64,000 nt of DNA from Pempheris klunzingeri (taxonomy: Eukaryota > Chordata > Actinopteri > Acropomatiformes > Pempheridae), in contig NC_092031.1 of the NCBI RefSeq assembly GCF_042242105.1, positions 20,092,162-20,156,161 on the forward strand, given 5' to 3'. A program made the translations under genes and the position numbers. Below, piece after piece: positions 1 through 10,833 of this stretch. The number at the start of each line of letters is the position of its first letter. Position 1 is the first letter of the stretch. The notes under the pieces are model-generated. The model did not search any database. It was given only the letters and a program-made list of their open reading frames with translations, and was not told where the DNA came from.

Positions 1-175
1 ATCCTGGTCCTGGTTCTCCTGCTGTGGTTCTCAGGTTCCTGTGGATCCTGGTCCTGGTTCTCCTGCTGTGGTTCTCTGGTTCCTGTGGATCCTGGTCCTG
101 GTTCTCCTGCTGTGGTTCTCTGGTTCCTGTGGATCCTTGTCCTGGTTCTCCTGCTGTGGTTCTCTGGCTTCATGA
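1..175. repeat. 44-bp minisatellite, about four copies, cut by the window edge
   Basis: A 44-bp unit beginning ATCCTGGTCCTGG restarts at positions 1, 45, 89 and 133 with only single-base differences (for example TCAGG against TCTGG). The array is GT/CT rich on this strand. Its left end lies outside the window, so the copy number is a minimum. The open frame across it is a by-product of the repeat. Confidence 0.93.
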
Positions 176-199
176 ATCACTGCTGAGGATCGTCAGCCA

Positions 200-540
200 C
201 TCGTCATGTTTTTCAATAATACCATATTGATAATTTAGTAGCTGTTAGTACGTTGGTTGCTGTTTGTTCTCTCTCTCTGTCCAACCTCCACCCAACACAG
301 ACCCCGACAGAAAGCCCCCCCCTCTGACCCTGGGTCTGTTGGAGGTTTCTTCCTGTTAAAGGGGAGTTCTTCCTCCACTGTTTCCTAATATAATATCTGA
401 TGCTGCTCATGTGGGGATTGTTGAATCCTTAATGTTGAATTCCTGAATCGTTGGGTCTCTCTCTAATTAAAGAGTTTGGTCTCTTAATGGAAAGTCTTGA
501 ATTGGCGCTCTATAAATAAAGATTGATTGATTGATCAAAT
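200..540 (+). mobile_element. Teleost interspersed repeat, 3' tail
   Basis: The stretch with TTTCTTCCTGTTAAAGGGG, followed by TCTCTCTAATTAAAGAG and a terminal GGCGCTCTATAAATAAAGATTGATTGATTG, has the layout I remember for the 3' end of a very common fish repeat that finishes in a TTGA-type tandem tail. Family assignment is from memory. No coding capacity remains. Confidence 0.6.
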
Positions 541-760
541 CACTTTAACACTACATTTTCATTCACCCACTGTGGGTGGCTGTGGCTCGGGTGGATTTCC
601 AGGCTGCTCCAGTCAAGGTAGCCCCCGTCATCAGTGTGTGAATGTGAGTGTAGTGTTAAAACACTTTGAGGGATGAAGAAGACTAGAAAGGTGCCATAAA
701 AGTAGAGACCATTCAAACACTGATGGCAGGTTCTCAGGAGGAAACTAACCGTCACACACA
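541..760 (-). mobile_element. Common teleost repeat, reverse copy (same family as 29158-29400)
   Basis: Read on the minus strand this carries the same ordered blocks as the copy at 29158: a block like AATGGTCTCTACTTTTATGGC, then CTAGTC, then CACTCAAAG-like sequence, then CACACACTGATGACGG. The two copies are in opposite orientation and both are diverged. Confidence 0.6.
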
Positions 761-800
761 CTCAATGTGAACTGGGGACCAAACTTCAGATGAAGCCACT

Positions 801-3729
801 CGCCTTGCTGAGCCACTTACACAACATGCACACACACACACACACAATGTGTTTGCATTATTACGAATCTTCGTTTCTCACTCTTAGAGAAAGCAAATAT
901 TCCTTGAACTTATTTCGTGTCTCCAAAAACTGGGAGCACCACTTCAGAAACGCAGCTTCACACTCCAGGATGTCCACACTCTGGCAGCAGCATGCAGTCT
1001 GCAGTCTGCCGCTGTCTTTACTTGACGTGATGGACCAGAGTTGACTTTATTCTCAGAATGCAAGAACTCAGTCAATCATAGGAGAAAGATTTTTTTTTGT
1101 CTTAGGCCTCGGATTAAACCTAAAGTTCCACTTTATTCTCTAAATGCAATAAATAAAATAGATAAATAGTGAAATCTACCTCGTCATTATTTTCCCCAAT
1201 GCTAGGCCCTAGTGCTCCTCTGTAGGCATTAGGGTCAGGCTCTATGTGCAGTTCCTACGTAGTCAATGTGATGCATCAGTAAATAGCCTCATATTAAAGC
1301 TAACAGTCAGCACTGCACTCTTCTGGTCCCCGTTTTCAGACCAGTGCCCTGTAGACACAGTTCTTACCACACTTTTACTTCCTGAATGCAGTAGGTTTCT
1401 GTTCTTACTCTTGTGGTGTTGCCTTACTGTGCCGCAGTGATGGACTCACATTGTGAACACTCTCCTGATGCCAAGAGCATGGAGCTGCTTTCTATCACAA
1501 GACAGAATCAACCTTCAAAACTTGAGTTCAATATCAAATTATTGAGCTGCGGCAGGAAGGAGACTCCATGAGACAATAAGCTCAACATGAAGAGGCCCAG
1601 GTATCCACAATCCATTTTCTTGCTCATTTATGGTCTTCAGATTGCACACAACAATGACTCATCTCCAGCGGCGCTGCCGTTAGCCGGCTCATCCTCAGCC
1701 AGGTCCTCAGAGAGCTCAGGTTACAGCCAGGCCCCTGTGGCTCGAGGCAATTAGTGGACAAAGCGCCTCATTCTATAATGGATGATCAAAACTCTTGGCT
1801 GTGCATGTATGACAACTGAGCCCTCTTTTATCCACTTCACCAGAGCCGCTGCGGCTCTGCTCTGGACTCCGACGGGCCAAAACGATGGGTTGGAATCTAA
1901 ATGTGCATTTTTTCAGGTTTTGGAGGAGCGTAGAGACTCAAACAGCATTCATACGCTGTCGAGGATTTCTTTACAGCACAGCACAGATGAGTGATGTGAA
2001 CAACGGTGGGGTCAGTGCATGAGAGAATAAACACACAGTCACTCTTAGGAAAAATGTGTAATAATTATCCGCAAGAAAACTGTAGTGTGAAATTACAAAT
2101 TAAAAAAAAATTAAGGTTCTTAATCAGTTGATCTACAAAAATATATTCTAGGCTGATGCTAAAATACCCAGCATTCTGAGACACAGTACCAAAATATTTC
2201 CTTGTACGATCTAAATAGCAGCCAACCCCGTTACAACAGGCCCACAGGTACAGACTGAGTCACATACATACTGTATATATTAAAACATTTCACTACAATA
2301 GCTTACAATTACATTCCTAAATTACATTATTCATTGCTGGCATAAAAAATGGTTTACATAAAAATAATTAAAAACCAAACCCTATAGAAATCTCTTCCCC
2401 CCAAAAGTACAGCACTGAGACTCCGCGGTAGTGGAGAAGTACCTGTGGCCGGTTACAAAGTTACAGAGTGGACGGGGGGTGGGGGGGGGTTGTTAGCAGT
2501 ATACAGGGCTACAATACAGTTTGTAATGCTGTTATTCTGCATATAACTGGAAAACAAAACAAAACAAATTGAAAGCATCAGTGTGGTTCAATATACAGAA
2601 AACCTGTTTCATTTTTTTGGGCCATCAGTGAACTTTTCCCTCGACAGGTCATCGTCATCGTATAGAAGCTCATTTATGCAAAAAAAAAAAAAAAAAAAGC
2701 AGAAGGAATGACAAAAAATTTAAAATATTCATGCCAATACAAAGCTTTGACCCACCAAGGTAAAGTTGTAAAACAGTAACCAAGTCAAAATTACAGATGT
2801 TAAATTAAAAATATTACTCAAATAAAACGATGAATGATTAAAACTTGACACAATAGTCAATAAGTCCTACTTATGAGACAGCCCACATTTGACTATCAAA
2901 TTATTTCATGTCATCTCTCATCTTAATATTTCATAATCTTAATTTTGACTCTATCCCATTTCTGATTTAGCATCACATCATTTCCATTCACTATGAATAT
3001 TCAGCAATCCTTAGTTTTCATCCATTTTTCTTTTCCTGGCAGAAATGGGCTTCCATACATCATTAATTCTGAGGTTTCCTCAACAAAGAAAAAAAAAAAA
3101 AAACAGCACAGCTCACAAACAATCTGATCTCCAAAATATTTTCATCAACACAATTCAAAAAGGTCCCCCACATTCCTTCCAGCAGTTTGTGTCCATGCAG
3201 GGGGGGGTGGGGGGTCGGGGGTGGAAGGCCAGTGAGACTGCGTGGCAGAGAGCGTGCTGATTGGACGATCCCTTTCCACGGGTACGATCCACATGAAAAG
3301 GCTGGTGGTGATAAAGGCTTTCAGCATCACGTGGGTAAGTTAAACAGCTTCAGGTTTGATGCTGCCGTTGATCTCGGTGTGATGAAGTATGGCACTGGCC
3401 ACATGTGAGGAATGTGCTTCATGCAGCTTTGGGTTCCACGGTTGTGACCGCACTGTGATGACTTGTGGACAGCGTGTGGTCTTTAGGCACGGCTGGTGTC
3501 TCTTCCTTAACCCTCTGTGTGTGCTGTTGGTGAGCCTTGGAACAGCCTCAAGGTGCTCCTGAAGCACTGCTGACGAGAGCCACTTTGGTGTCTGTGCGAG
3601 GGGCCGTTGTGAGCCGGGAGGTCAGTCAGTGAGGCGACGGGGTCGGGGGGGGGCAGTAGTGGTTGTGTGAGCCGAGCAGGAGGAGAGTGCTGCTACAGGG
3701 CTGCAGGACGCTTAATGCACATCAATATG
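801..3729. other. Non-coding stretch; right part possibly llgl2 3' UTR
   Basis: I see no exon-like frame with splice sites here. It holds A/T runs (A18 near 2680), a G-rich run near 2474-2490 and another near 3200-3220. If the candidate last llgl2 exon at 3730-3739 is right, the bases to its left are the 3' UTR, but I found no polyadenylation signal that fixes its end. Confidence 0.4.
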
Positions 3730-3739
3730 TCAGTTCACT
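3730..3739 (-). CDS. llgl2: Candidate last llgl2 coding exon (three codons and stop)
   Basis: On the minus strand an acceptor ending CTCCTCAG is followed by A-GTG-AAC-TGA. The A completes the split threonine codon left open by the exon at 5119-5161, giving Thr-Val-Asn-stop and a 982-residue protein. Human LLGL2 has about 20 more residues here, so this tail is shorter. Phase and acceptor fit, but so short an exon could match by chance. Confidence 0.3.
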
Positions 3740-5118
3740 CTGAGGAGAGACGGCAGAGGGACACTGGTGATTCCAAAACGGTCAATGACATGCCAACTGC
3801 AGCACCAAACATCTAAAGGTTCCACTACCTTAGTCTCGCCTCAACTGTCCAGAGAAGTTTCTCAGGCTACAGCACTCTTCACATTGTTCTCTAGGAGCGA
3901 CCTGCGGCAAACACACAACAGTTTCCATCAGCATGACCAGTCTGAGCCGTCAGCTGGCTCCACTGGGTCCATGTTCACCTTAAATCTTACTCCCAAAGAG
4001 GGACTTTCTGGAATCACACCTGTAAATATTCTTCATGTCAAAATCCACAGTGCTGATGATGAGTGGGAGGATAACGGACTGGGCCTTACAGAAACATGCC
4101 TCGTGTTCATGGAAGATAAATGATAGTCGTGATATGATGATGTCATAATTGACGATTGACAACTTCATTGGTGATAACTAGTGTTGGGCAAGTTACTTTC
4201 AAAATGTAATCTATTACTTATTACTTGACAATATTGGCATCTGTGTTGAATGATGCGTTACACTACACGACCCACTGCTTTTATGTTCATTTCACTGAGC
4301 CTTGCTTTGAATCCACGTCTGACGGGAGAAAGTGGGACGTGTGGTGAAAGGAGGTACGTGTCAGTGACTTGCTTGATGGCTTCTGTTTATAGCAGAAAGC
4401 ACGTGGACGGGCTGTTGGAGTCCAGGCAGGCTACATGACCGTTTACAGCACTACGCTGCCCCTATGATCAATGAAACCGGCTTCACCAGGCAGGAGAGCA
4501 GTGGTGAGTGTGCACTGCAGAGATCAGCTCTACCAACTGTAAATAGGCCAGTCTTCTATTAAGGTTAGGTTTACGTGAGGGGTGTGTTGCCCTTTAACAC
4601 ACACTAGTTGTTAAGTGTCTGCACTGGCTGAACGTGGAAAGTAGAACATGACCTATGAAAGCAGTCTTTTCCCGACACTACCTTCATTAGGATGTCAGTC
4701 TTACTTATGACATTTCTTCTTTCGGTCTTCTATGACATTTAGAGTGACCCCCCGCCCTTCAAGCTTAACCTTGGCAAGAGCAGTTGGATAAAAAATAAAA
4801 AAGAATTTGAAAGATCCATGTGGATTCTTTTTGGAGATTTCAAGCTCAGTAGGCCATTTCCATCTGAACAGAGCCTGAGTTTACAGGGGATCAGTGATCC
4901 ATGCTCCATGCTGACAGATGACAGCTCAAGTATTACATGGCTGAAAGTCCCCAGAAAAAGCTTGTAACGGATAAGTGCAAGTGATTATCACTAGTATTAA
5001 ATATTTTCCCTCCTTGGCCTGTTGGGGTATTTACACAAATACTGTACTTTATACAGTGCAGTGTGTCTTTATATCTAAAACCAAGTAGACGCTGCGGTGC
5101 ATCATTTGCTTTACTTAC
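3740..5118. other. Putative last llgl2 intron with repeat fragments
   Basis: Contains a short piece beginning GTGTTGGGCAAGTTACTT (about 4181-4235), typical of a teleost non-autonomous element, and one copy of a dispersed repeat (4472-4640) whose partner lies at 17808-17950. No other coding signal was seen. Confidence 0.45.
4472..4640 (+). repeat. Dispersed repeat, copy 1
   Basis: Shares ordered blocks with 17808-17950: GAAAC-GGCT-CACCAGGC near the left end, then AAATAGGCCAGTCTTC about 70 bases later, then TTGCCCTTT-ACACA. Matching blocks at matching spacing point to two copies of one diverged mobile repeat. Confidence 0.65.
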
Positions 5119-5161
5119 GTCTGATCTCCTTCTAGTGATTTCTGGATCTCCTGAAGTACTT
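5119..5161 (-). CDS. llgl2: llgl2 coding exon 23
   Basis: Encodes [14 protein letters not shown], matching human VLKEIQSTLEGD. Acceptor TTTCTTGCAG, donor GTAAGT; it ends two bases into a codon. Confidence 0.85.
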
Positions 5162-6673
5162 CTGCAAGAAAACAAACCATGACTGTAACAGCAGTGCTCT
5201 CTACACAACACGCCACATGAGCCCTGCAGAAGCACACAGGTCACAGTAGGGTACAGCTCTCTGGGATTCTACACAAATCATGCCATGGGATGATGTTTGG
5301 TGAACCCTGCTGTGGGCCACGTCAGGTTCCCAGCCTGCTGATGTAGGCGTGTCTGATGACAATGGGAGCAAAAAGCTGAAAGACCAGTTAGGAGAGGCAG
5401 CACATGGAGCTAATACAGCTGAAGCCAGACGTTAGGGGTTCCAACAGAGTACGAGAGGGGCCTTCTGCATGATACCTCTACTTCAGTTTTAATACATTCT
5501 CTCCAGTACTCACTTTCATCATTCAGCAAAGCATGCTCCATAACACGTCTAGCTGCACTTTCTGGAACACAGAGGCAGCAGGCAGAGGACACGCCAGTAC
5601 AGTCAGCCACAAACAAGGTGTGTAAAAACAGACAGACAGCACAAGTACAGAGTTTACCATCAAACAGAGCACTGCATCTGGACATGTAGAGTTCTCTCAG
5701 CCAGTGGCACATGCATGTTTAAGCACAAGGCTGTGTTTTTGCATTTAGAGGTCTCTGGGACATTTTACCTGCATCCTCGTTATCTTGACTGGCATTTCTA
5801 GAAGGGTAAAGAACACAAATGAGTACCGAGTACTGACAGTTTCAAGAGTCACGTACAGAAAGTCAGAGGGTACATACCTGAGAGTAGACGAAGCTCCATC
5901 AGGCTGTGGCCTGTGCTGTGTGGAGGAGCCCGAATGGAGAGGAGCCTCCACCAGACAGCGAGGCTCCACCACATGGCGGGTGGACAGAGAGAAGCGTTCA
6001 AACTCAGAGGGAGAGATCAGATAGAAGCCTGAAGGTAGACAACAGTGACAAGACGGATTACAGTGAGTAGACTCGTCAGGGCGAGTTTCATTTAAGACAG
6101 TGGCCTGTGGTTTCACAGCTGTATGTGCTGACAGAGAGGAGTGGTGACATGTCCAAAACCAGAAGCCTCTCAGCTACTGGCTTTGCACCTCATCAGAGTT
6201 TAGCGGACGTTGATCTGTAACATTTCAGTTCACCTCTGAGACCTAGTGGCCTCCAGCTACTGACAGATACATTTAATGAGAGAAGCTGAGGGTGCTTATA
6301 TTATATATTAGTTGTTTCTCTCTCCAAGACCTGTAGAATATTCCTATGATGATCACGGCTGAGGATCAGGACCATTTCACCACTGGGGTGGAGGCATGTC
6401 TTTACCCTGGCCATGCTTGGTGAAGACGCAGGAGGCGATTCCACTGACGTCCTCTCGGCGGATGCAGGCGTACTGAACCTGCATCTTGACTGTCGGCAGT
6501 GACACCACGTGGAGGTCTCCCTGATTGGTCAGAACCACCAGGCAGCTCTCACCATAGTCCTCTGACCGACTGCTGCCGAACCAGGCCACGCCTACCCTCC
6601 GTACTCTGGAGCCGTCCACGGCAGTCAGCTTCAACTTCATCTTAGCGCTAACCTTTGGTAGGGTGAAGACCTG

Positions 6674-6710
<37 letters not shown>

Positions 6711-9700
6711 TAAGCTGAATGCGTAGTGGTTTTACCCAGACAGTTTCAAATCGCTAGGATCAAAAAGCTTTCCTTGTTGACAACTTTCGAGTTGTAAAAG
6801 TATCTGGGTTTGCTAAACTCAGAGGCTAACAAACACCCTTTAAGGGTCTTCAGCACTTTCTAGTGTGTTATGATTTTTATTTTTAGCATATTTTATCAGT
6901 TTCTCATGCATATTGCTTATAATTTTGCAAGATGGTGAATTTTTCAGAGTTCTCAATTTTTTTCATGTATTTTAGACCATAAAATGATGCGCATCATGAC
7001 AAAAACATGGCAATTTAAGGGTTAATTTTTTTAAAAACTAATTAAAATTTGATATGTATGATTAGGGCTGATGCTGGTCTAAAAAACTATTTAAAAAAAA
7101 GAAAAAAAAAAGAAAGAAACATTTTTATGGCTTGTTTTTATGCATACACATTTATGTGTGTAAGGATCTTTAACGTGATTATTTCTGAGGACCTTCAAGG
7201 GGTTTAACAAATGTTCTTCTATTCTTTGTCAGCTGTCTGTGTGTGTGATCCTGACCTTAAACTGTTCCTCAGATATGACCAGGAGGTGGTGTGAGCCATG
7301 CATGTCAGGTGAGCGAGCCAGGTCATGGGCCACTTCCAGGGGCTCAGGGAGAGGAGCCCCGTGCCCATCCAGCACCACTATACCAACCACAGGAGCCCGG
7401 TGCATCAGCTGGATCTCCTTAGCTGGAGTAAAGGAGGAAAAAAGAGAGGGGAAAGAAAATTACAACCAGAGGACAGAGATGAGGAAGCAGTCCTACCCAA
7501 ACATGAGAAGCTCGGTTTCTCACCCGGCTGTGCCGTGACTGGTTCGTCTGCTCTGTGCTCTACAGGAGGAAGGCGAAGCATGAAGGCAAACACGCAGCCA
7601 CCATTGGTCCCTGCCCACAGGGAGGGTGTGTTATGTGAACCTACAAGAAAATAGGGAGATGTGTGAAAACTGTGAAATATAGCAGTTGTTTTCTATGGGC
7701 CACATGCAGTGTAACTCACTGTCTGTGAGGAAGGTGTCGGCGAAGTAGAGCGTCCGTACGAGACCAGTGAAGGAGTCGTCTGAGGAGCGAGCCTCGATCT
7801 TCCTCTGGACAGGAGCCAGCTCCATCTCTGCCAGCTCCGCCTCCAGGCGAGCGTTCGCCTCCTGGAGCTGTTCAGACATGAAGGACGAAGGTTCAGAGGA
7901 CAGACAGATTTAAGGAGATGCCAGGACGATGAGGAAGTTCTTCCTAGTGCCAGCGGTGTTAAGTAGTCCACTCTCTGTCATCTCTGATTCACTCAGTGGC
8001 GCTATTGGTCTCAGTGAACAGAAGAGCTGAGCTGTAGATCTACCTTGGCAGCATTGTTGACGTGATGTTTCCTTAGTGAGACTCTGCTGCGTCTGATTCT
8101 CCTGAAGGACTGTCGGAGGGACTTCTTTATGCTCTTTACCCTGGACAGAGGACCTTCCATGGCCAGCTGATCACTGGGGTTTAAGGTGCACCTAAGAATG
8201 ATAAAACATTGAGTTTACACATACATATATGCACAGATGCACAAATACTGGCACTGCTCTTGTACAAAATAAACTGAAACTCTTCTGTATGTTTACCACC
8301 ACTTCATTTGATTTAAACAGACTCTTGCTTCTAATGACAGTCATGTGCATGTAAACCAAATTACAGAAGAAATATTACCAGAAGAGAAAAATCCTGAATC
8401 AGCAAGTGTTGTTCATGCTGTATTTACTGTCATATTTTACTTACCGATTTGAGCTTTTTTCATTGAATTATTCTCCAAATCAAATATAGTCTCTGTAACT
8501 TAGAGCAGCTTTAAGAGGCTAAAAGCTGATCAGGCTGCGGCTGATTATTGTTCGTTTTACTGTTTTTAGGATCTTATCATATATATTTTTTTATTGTTCT
8601 TTTACTCCTGTGAAGCACTTTGTGACTTTGTTCTGTGAAAAGTGCTTTACTAAATAAACTACTTACTAAGAAAAATTCCATGGACACAACTTTTAACTTT
8701 AGAAAGTAAATCTATCATATGTAACTATGAAACTGCTAAAGCCTAAAGAAGAGGATTTGTGGAGTGTGAAACCTTTCTATGCACAAATATAGCTCTAATC
8801 TCCTTCTCTGCATCTCCTTACTTGATGAGGATGTTGTTCTTCTGTTGGTAATCGTACAGGCCAAAGCCGTGGCTGGTGCCAAATGCAACCAGCTTCCACT
8901 CGGAGTGCAGGGTGAGGGCGGTGATCACTGCAGGAGGCTGGCACTGCACCAGAGCAAAAGGCTGGAAGCCTGGAGGGAACAGGACCGGGTCTTCTCGCAC
9001 GTCCAGCCGAGTGTGGCCCTACTCAATGAGAAATCCAACAATATGCTGGTTGGATCGCTTTTACTCTGTGGTACTGGCATAGTTCTATTGTTGGGGGGTA
9101 CAGCACGTTGAAAAAATAGTGATACAAGGGATGCAGCAGGAAAGTAATATCATGTAACGAGCAGTGATAATACAGCTTTCAGGGAGTGTGAGGTGGAGCC
9201 TTAAAGTTGTTCATTTCTGAGTTATGCATTTGTTTTTGCATTAACCAGTCCAACACTGCTCATTACCTTCCAGCGGAAACCCTCTTGACCCTGCAGCAAA
9301 TCCACAACTTTAGCCTCCACAGTCTGCTCTGCTGCCTCGTCATTCAGTTCCAGCACTAGGATCTGGAAAGACAAACACAAGACATGGTAGGGCACAAGTA
9401 AATGAGCAAAACAAAGCCTCTGTGAAAACTGATAAAGTTAAAGACTAATAATGATACTACATTCACCAAGTTAATTGCTGAGATCTGGGAACGGGGTGAC
9501 ATTGCTAAAAAGAAAGTGAGACAGGTGAAGACACAAGCGGTCTGATCACACACGCTGTAAGCAGAGCCTCAAGTTAGCGACACTTATCTAAAAAGGAGAA
9601 AACGAAGGGGAGAGGTCAACTATCTCAGATGTCTGTTACTTCTTTCTTTACATGACGTCACATTCACAGCTAGGAAGCACTCCACATTAATGGCAGAGTG

Positions 9701-10788
9701 GCAATGACAGTGTGGAAGTGCACCAGTAGTGGAGATTAATCAGTTGGAGAAACCTTTAGTCATTTTAACGTTCAGTCATCTCACCTGTCCAGCGGTGCCA
9801 GCCACAGTCAGATAGCCACTGTATTTACAAAGGTGGATTTTCTGGATGCCTAGCCTGGGGTCATCACTGTAGGGGTCAAAGCAGCCAACCTGGACAACAA
9901 ACAGTAAAAAGGATGCATTGCACTATTGTACTTCTATAAAGTTAGGAGACTTACAAGAGATACATTGAACAAAAGTCAAAGCGGCGTTAGCAGAGATATC
10001 CTGACTGGAAGACCAAAGTGAAGCTCTACGCGACGGATCCCACATTTGACGAGTCTCTTCTAGATCCTCCATGACTGGTAAACACCCACATTTTACAAAC
10101 TGTCTTCAGGAGATGAGAATTCAAGAGTGGAGAAAGCCTCTGGCCTCTCATTTGGTGTGGGCCTCGACAGTACGACTGTGAAGAGTACGTCTTCATTTAT
10201 ATCTATGGTGGATTGGCCCTTTAAAACAAATAATAGTATGTGAATCATAATTAAGGGCGGTAATGGTCCCACCAGTTCATTAGAGCTGACAGAGAGACAA
10301 CCATTCATGCTCACCAGTTAACCTGCCAGCATTAAGCCAGCCAACAGCTTTGAACCTGTAACCTTAACCTAACCTAACCTAAGCGCTTACCACCGTGCTG
10401 CTTCAGGAACAAGCAGTTTGGAAAACTACTGGCTAAGATTTAAGGGTTAAGATTCTTTCTTGTGGTTAAATGCACCAGAAAAAGCTTGTAAAAAGGGCAC
10501 TGACATCACCCCTTTTTGTCAAACCACTTAAGTTCTGTGTGGGGGTCCCACAACGAAGACGAAGTTCATGAAAACCTTTCCAGTGCTATTTGACAAACCA
10601 CAAGCCTCGGCTGCAGATGATATTACAGACACACCTTTCTGAATGGCGGCCACTCTCCTTCAGTGCCTTGGTTCATGTTATCATTGGGGTCAGCGTCTGT
10701 GTGGAACACTCCAGCTGTGCTTAACTTATACATGGGGTGCAGACAGACTCCTGATGCATCCCAGAAGCGCACTGTCCCATCCTCATGC

Positions 10789-10833
<45 letters not shown>

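Noticed and set aside
1..175. CRISPR-like array
   Set aside because: The units are contiguous with no unique spacers; a eukaryotic minisatellite. The same holds for 52796-52896.
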